From assembly GCA_934446135.1 (NCBI GenBank), contig CAKSDT010000001.1, forward strand, positions 1 to 61,794: 61,794 bases of DNA, given 5' to 3'. The translations under genes and the position numbers were made by a program. The notes under the pieces were generated by a model that saw nothing but the letters and a program-made list of their open reading frames with translations, did not search any database and was not told the origin of the DNA. This document shows, in pieces, positions 59,258-61,794 of this stretch (its first letter is position 1; each line of letters begins with the position of its first letter). The DNA comes from an uncultured Clostridia bacterium (GTDB taxonomy: Bacteria > Bacillota > Clostridia > RGIG6154).

Positions 59258-59653
59258 ATGGAAGCAATCAAAGGGATTAAACTGGCACTTACGGGAGCGG
59301 TAGCGTTTTTAAGTTACATATTCGGCGGAAGCGACCTTATATTCAAAGTTCTTATTATTTTTATTGTTTTTGATTATTTAACGGGCATAGCGGCCGCAAT
59401 TTACACCAAAACATTAAACAGCCAAACAGGGTTTAAGGGGATAATAAAAAAACTCATAATTTTAACTGTTGTGGCTATTTCGCACTGGGCAGGGCTTATA
59501 ACGGGTGCGGAGATGATAAGAACTGTTGTTATATCGTTTTACATTGCAAACGAGGGGATATCTATTATGGAAAATGCCGTAAGGTGTGATATTCCGGTTC
59601 CGGACAAATTAAAAGAATTGCTTGAGCAATTAAAAAACGGGGATAAGGAGTGA
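59258..59653 (+). CDS. Phage holin (toxin-secretion/lysis holin type)
   Basis: 131 residues from the ATG at 59258 (AAAGGAG). Three hydrophobic stretches (LALTGAVAFLSYIFGG, LIFKVLIIFIVFDYLTGI, IIKKLIILTVVAISHWAG). The FDYLTGIAAAIYTK motif is typical of phage holin family 4. It forms lesions that free the endolysin. Confidence 0.85.
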   Translation: MEAIKGIKLALTGAVAFLSYIFGGSDLIFKVLIIFIVFDYLTGIAAAIYTKTLNSQTGFKGIIKKLIILTVVAISHWAGLITGAEMIRTVVISFYIANEGISIMENAVRCDIPVPDKLKELLEQLKNGDKE

Positions 59654-59659
59654 TTTTAA

Positions 59660-60841
59660 GTGGTTTACAGTCCAAGGCGTGATTTGAATGAAATTACATA
59701 TTTAAAGGGAAGGTATGTTTCGGGAAACGATTCTGACAAGAAATATGCCCAGAGCGAAGCAAAAAAGTATTATGACAGGTTAAGGGCCAACGGTTACGGT
59801 GCAGAGGCCGACAAGTATTCCGGTTTCAGTTATGACAAAGCGTATTCAGACTACAAGGCAAGGTATTCTCCCGAGGGAAGGGTGGGAACATCTTCCGGAA
59901 GTTACATTGACGGCATAAAAAAAGGAACTGACGAAAACTATGACCTTAATTACAAAAAAGCCGACTTATATTACCGTTTGAATGAAGAAAATACCGACAA
60001 AGAATACAACAGCAAGTTAAAGAGCAACTACTTAAATTACGAAAGGGAAAAGGCATTTCTTCCCGAAAAACTTTCGGCAATGGGAATAACGGGAGGAGGT
60101 TCGGAATCATATCTTAGCGGGCTTCAGAACACTTATTTAAACAATGCTTATGAGATAAACCGCGAAAGAGATTCAAAAAAAGCACAGATTGAAGCCGAAA
60201 AGAGAGCGGCATATTACGATTATCTTATGGGAAAGAATGAAAACGACAGCAAGTATGCCGAGATGAAGTACAACGGCTTTTTAAACGACAGGAGTTTTGA
60301 TTATCAGAAATTAAGGGACAGTGTTTCGGACAACCAGTACAGGGACAATTTTGACTATCAAAAAGAAATTGACGACAGAAACTACGGTTATCAAAGAGAG
60401 CGTGACGCGGTATCTGACAGGCAGTACAGCGACAGTTTTAATTATCAGTTGGAAAAAGACGCAAAAAACTTTGAATATCAGGACAGAGTATTAAATTTTG
60501 ACAATGCCTACAAATCTGCGTCGCTCGGTGATTTCGGTCCGCTTGCAAGGCTTTACGGAATTTCGGAAGACGAGATGAGGGCAAAATACTACAATTTAAT
60601 GGCTTATGAAAATTCTTTTAAGAGTTCGGGGAAAGGAGGCGGTTCGAAAAAAAGTTCAGGGGGAGGATATGAAGAAGTAGATATTTATAATCCGGATATA
60701 CCAAACCAAAAGGTTTATAAGGGAGAAAATATAAACGGGAACTATTTTGAACAAATAAATAAGATAGCCCAAACTTTTCTTGAACAGAGGGGACACCCTG
60801 AAAAGACACCGGGAAAGAGTCTTACTTTTATAAAGAAATAA
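59660..60841 (+). CDS. Probable phage internal/ejection protein with Tyr/Asp-rich repeats
   Basis: 393 residues, GTG start after AAGGAG. A long polar helical protein. Residues ~205-275 repeat the theme FDYQK...D.VSDNQYRDN (three or so copies). A Gly/Ser linker (about 320-333) precedes a short C-terminal segment. Not membrane-bound. It lies after the lysis genes, where podoviruses may carry ejection proteins, so this is a positional guess. Confidence 0.5.
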   Translation: MVYSPRRDLNEITYLKGRYVSGNDSDKKYAQSEAKKYYDRLRANGYGAEADKYSGFSYDKAYSDYKARYSPEGRVGTSSGSYIDGIKKGTDENYDLNYKKADLYYRLNEENTDKEYNSKLKSNYLNYEREKAFLPEKLSAMGITGGGSESYLSGLQNTYLNNAYEINRERDSKKAQIEAEKRAAYYDYLMGKNENDSKYAEMKYNGFLNDRSFDYQKLRDSVSDNQYRDNFDYQKEIDDRNYGYQRERDAVSDRQYSDSFNYQLEKDAKNFEYQDRVLNFDNAYKSASLGDFGPLARLYGISEDEMRAKYYNLMAYENSFKSSGKGGGSKKSSGGGYEEVDIYNPDIPNQKVYKGENINGNYFEQINKIAQTFLEQRGHPEKTPGKSLTFIKK

Positions 60842-60845
60842 AGAT

Positions 60846-60866
60846 AAGGGCGGATTATCCGCCCTT
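60846..60866 (+). terminator. Hairpin between the two late proteins
   Basis: AAGGGCGGA/TCCGCCCTT perfect 9-bp stem with a 3-nt loop, then AAAAAGGAGG. It may weaken transcription or shape translation of the next gene. Confidence 0.5.
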
Positions 60867-60882
60867 AAAAAGGAGGAAAAAT

Positions 60883-61794
60883 ATGTATATACCAAACAAG
60901 AATTTTAATTTGCCTTTAATGGGAGAAAAAAAAGAAACTCCGGCAACAAACCCGAAAGAGGCATTAAGCAAAGGAAACGGTCCTGTTAAATACAACAACA
61001 ACCCGATTAATCAGGGGAAGGGTCCTATAAAAGTACAAAGGGCAATTGAAAACGAAAGAAACATTTTAAACCACAATATGTCAATGCTCAAAAAGTACGG
61101 CGATTTAGGGCGGTTTGACATTGCGGACAGATATTACATAAATGCTGCGTCCAGCCGTTTAAGGCTTGAGAAACTTATGGGTATCAGCAAAAGCACGCCC
61201 CAAAACATAGTTAAGGCAAACAGCAAGCAGGCAGCGGCTGTTACCGACAATTACACCCCGGCTTACGGTCTTACAAGAAATGAGTATGAGATGAGGAGAA
61301 GCCAAAATCCGGACATGCCGGAATACGGAAGTTATGAGTATTACAAAGACAGGGAAAACAAGTTAGGGGAACTTATAGATATTTTTGAAAAGAACGCGAG
61401 AGACTACAATGTTCAGGCAAATTATGCGTATAAAAATCAGGATATCAAATCAACAGGGAAATGGTATGAAAAAGCCAATGAGGAACGGGAAAAGATAAAT
61501 AGATATTACCAAAGAGAGTACGGACAAGTTTCGGACAATATGGGGGTTTTGGAAAGACAAAAGGGGGACATCGACAGGACAGCCTCCAGAATGGCAAGGT
61601 ACGGTTTTGATTCAGGGTACAAGGATATGACGGGCCGGGAAATAGAAAATGAGATTGAAAAGTCCGGCAGAAGATTGGTATCTCTTAGAAATATGCCCAG
61701 GACTTCGGAAACTTCAAGACAAATAAAAGAAGAAGAAAAAGCAAATAAGATGCTTTATTCGGCAAGGAAAGAGATTCTTTTAAGAGAGTTTGAA
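60883..61794 (+). CDS. Phage late protein, cut by the window end
   Basis: 304 codons open to the edge, ATG after AAAGGAGG. Polar and helical (ENERNILNHNMSMLKKYGDL; YYQREYGQVSDNMGVLERQ). It has no recognised family. Similar in style to the gene before, so possibly another internal or ejection protein, or the start of a very large one. Confidence 0.55.
   Translation, partial: MYIPNKNFNLPLMGEKKETPATNPKEALSKGNGPVKYNNNPINQGKGPIKVQRAIENERNILNHNMSMLKKYGDLGRFDIADRYYINAASSRLRLEKLMGISKSTPQNIVKANSKQAAAVTDNYTPAYGLTRNEYEMRRSQNPDMPEYGSYEYYKDRENKLGELIDIFEKNARDYNVQANYAYKNQDIKSTGKWYEKANEEREKINRYYQREYGQVSDNMGVLERQKGDIDRTASRMARYGFDSGYKDMTGREIENEIEKSGRRLVSLRNMPRTSETSRQIKEEEKANKMLYSARKEILLREFE

Larger units (their letters stand above)
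33782..61794. mobile_element. Prophage (podovirus-like gene layout), right end outside the window
   Basis: Integrase beside a tRNA, repressors with operators, early small genes, Rep, terminase, portal, capsid, tail, lysis genes and probable ejection proteins in a single block. No tape-measure, tube or sheath gene is seen. The exact attL is not determined: the 3' end of tRNA-His is the likely core, but the second copy lies outside the window. Confidence 0.9.

Noticed and set aside
33782..61794. Diversity-generating retroelement for the tail fibre
   Set aside because: No reverse transcriptase and no template/variable repeat pair seen in the window; the fibre repeats are structural decapeptides.

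Overview
The window reads as a chromosome segment of a low-GC, Gram-positive anaerobe of the Clostridia type (Bacillota). The evidence is the rpmG-secE-nusG-rplK-rplA-rplJ-rplL order, tig-clpP-clpX, PyrR attenuation, S-layer-homology (SLH) proteins, near-consensus TTGACA/17/TATAAT promoters and strong GGAGG ribosome sites. The species cannot be named from this sequence.

Host part (1-33781). On the left are a 23S rRNA uridine methyltransferase (cut by the window edge), a secreted glycosidase-like SLH protein, a phosphofructokinase, a dead IS3-family element, and a surface O-acylation pair (MBOAT plus a DHHW/SGNH/DUF4358 fusion). Next come pyrR and uraA with a PyrR-type attenuator, an atypical sugar-sensing regulator divergent from a large DUF5107-TPR protein, and the ribosomal/NusG cluster with likely L1- and L10-binding leaders. 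Then follow enolase, a YcdB-like SLH protein, a sugar isomerase with its LacI regulator (apparent ATA start), thrC, a phosphoesterase, tig-clpP-clpX, a metallo-hydrolase gene broken by one amber codon, and tRNA-Gly, tRNA-Arg and tRNA-His.

Prophage part (about 33782 to the right edge, not finished in the window). A tyrosine integrase sits next to tRNA-His. It is followed by a membrane-anchored Mrr-like nuclease, two XRE repressors, and a lysogeny switch in which operators of the form TATCC-N5-GGATA lie inside the spacers of two divergent consensus promoters. An early region of small genes follows, with a candidate structured RNA, a duplicated leader cassette and an unannotated 26-residue type I toxin locus. 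After that come a rolling-circle (HUH) Rep protein, a late regulator, a ParE/Phd toxin-antitoxin pair and the late genes: terminase, portal, scaffold, small capsid-type protein, major capsid, connector, large tail protein, fibre, an amidase fused to a phosphodiester-glycosidase domain, holin and two probable ejection/internal proteins. No tape measure, sheath or tube gene is seen, so the layout is podovirus-like.

The most unusual structural signal is a set of unrelated, C-poor, G-rich degenerate tandem arrays (units near 7, 13 and 21 bp). They fill the spacers directly in front of rep, terL, portal, scaffold, major capsid and connector genes. The second is a 155-bp non-coding repeat present once in the host part and once in the prophage. 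The third is the hidden type I toxin locus.
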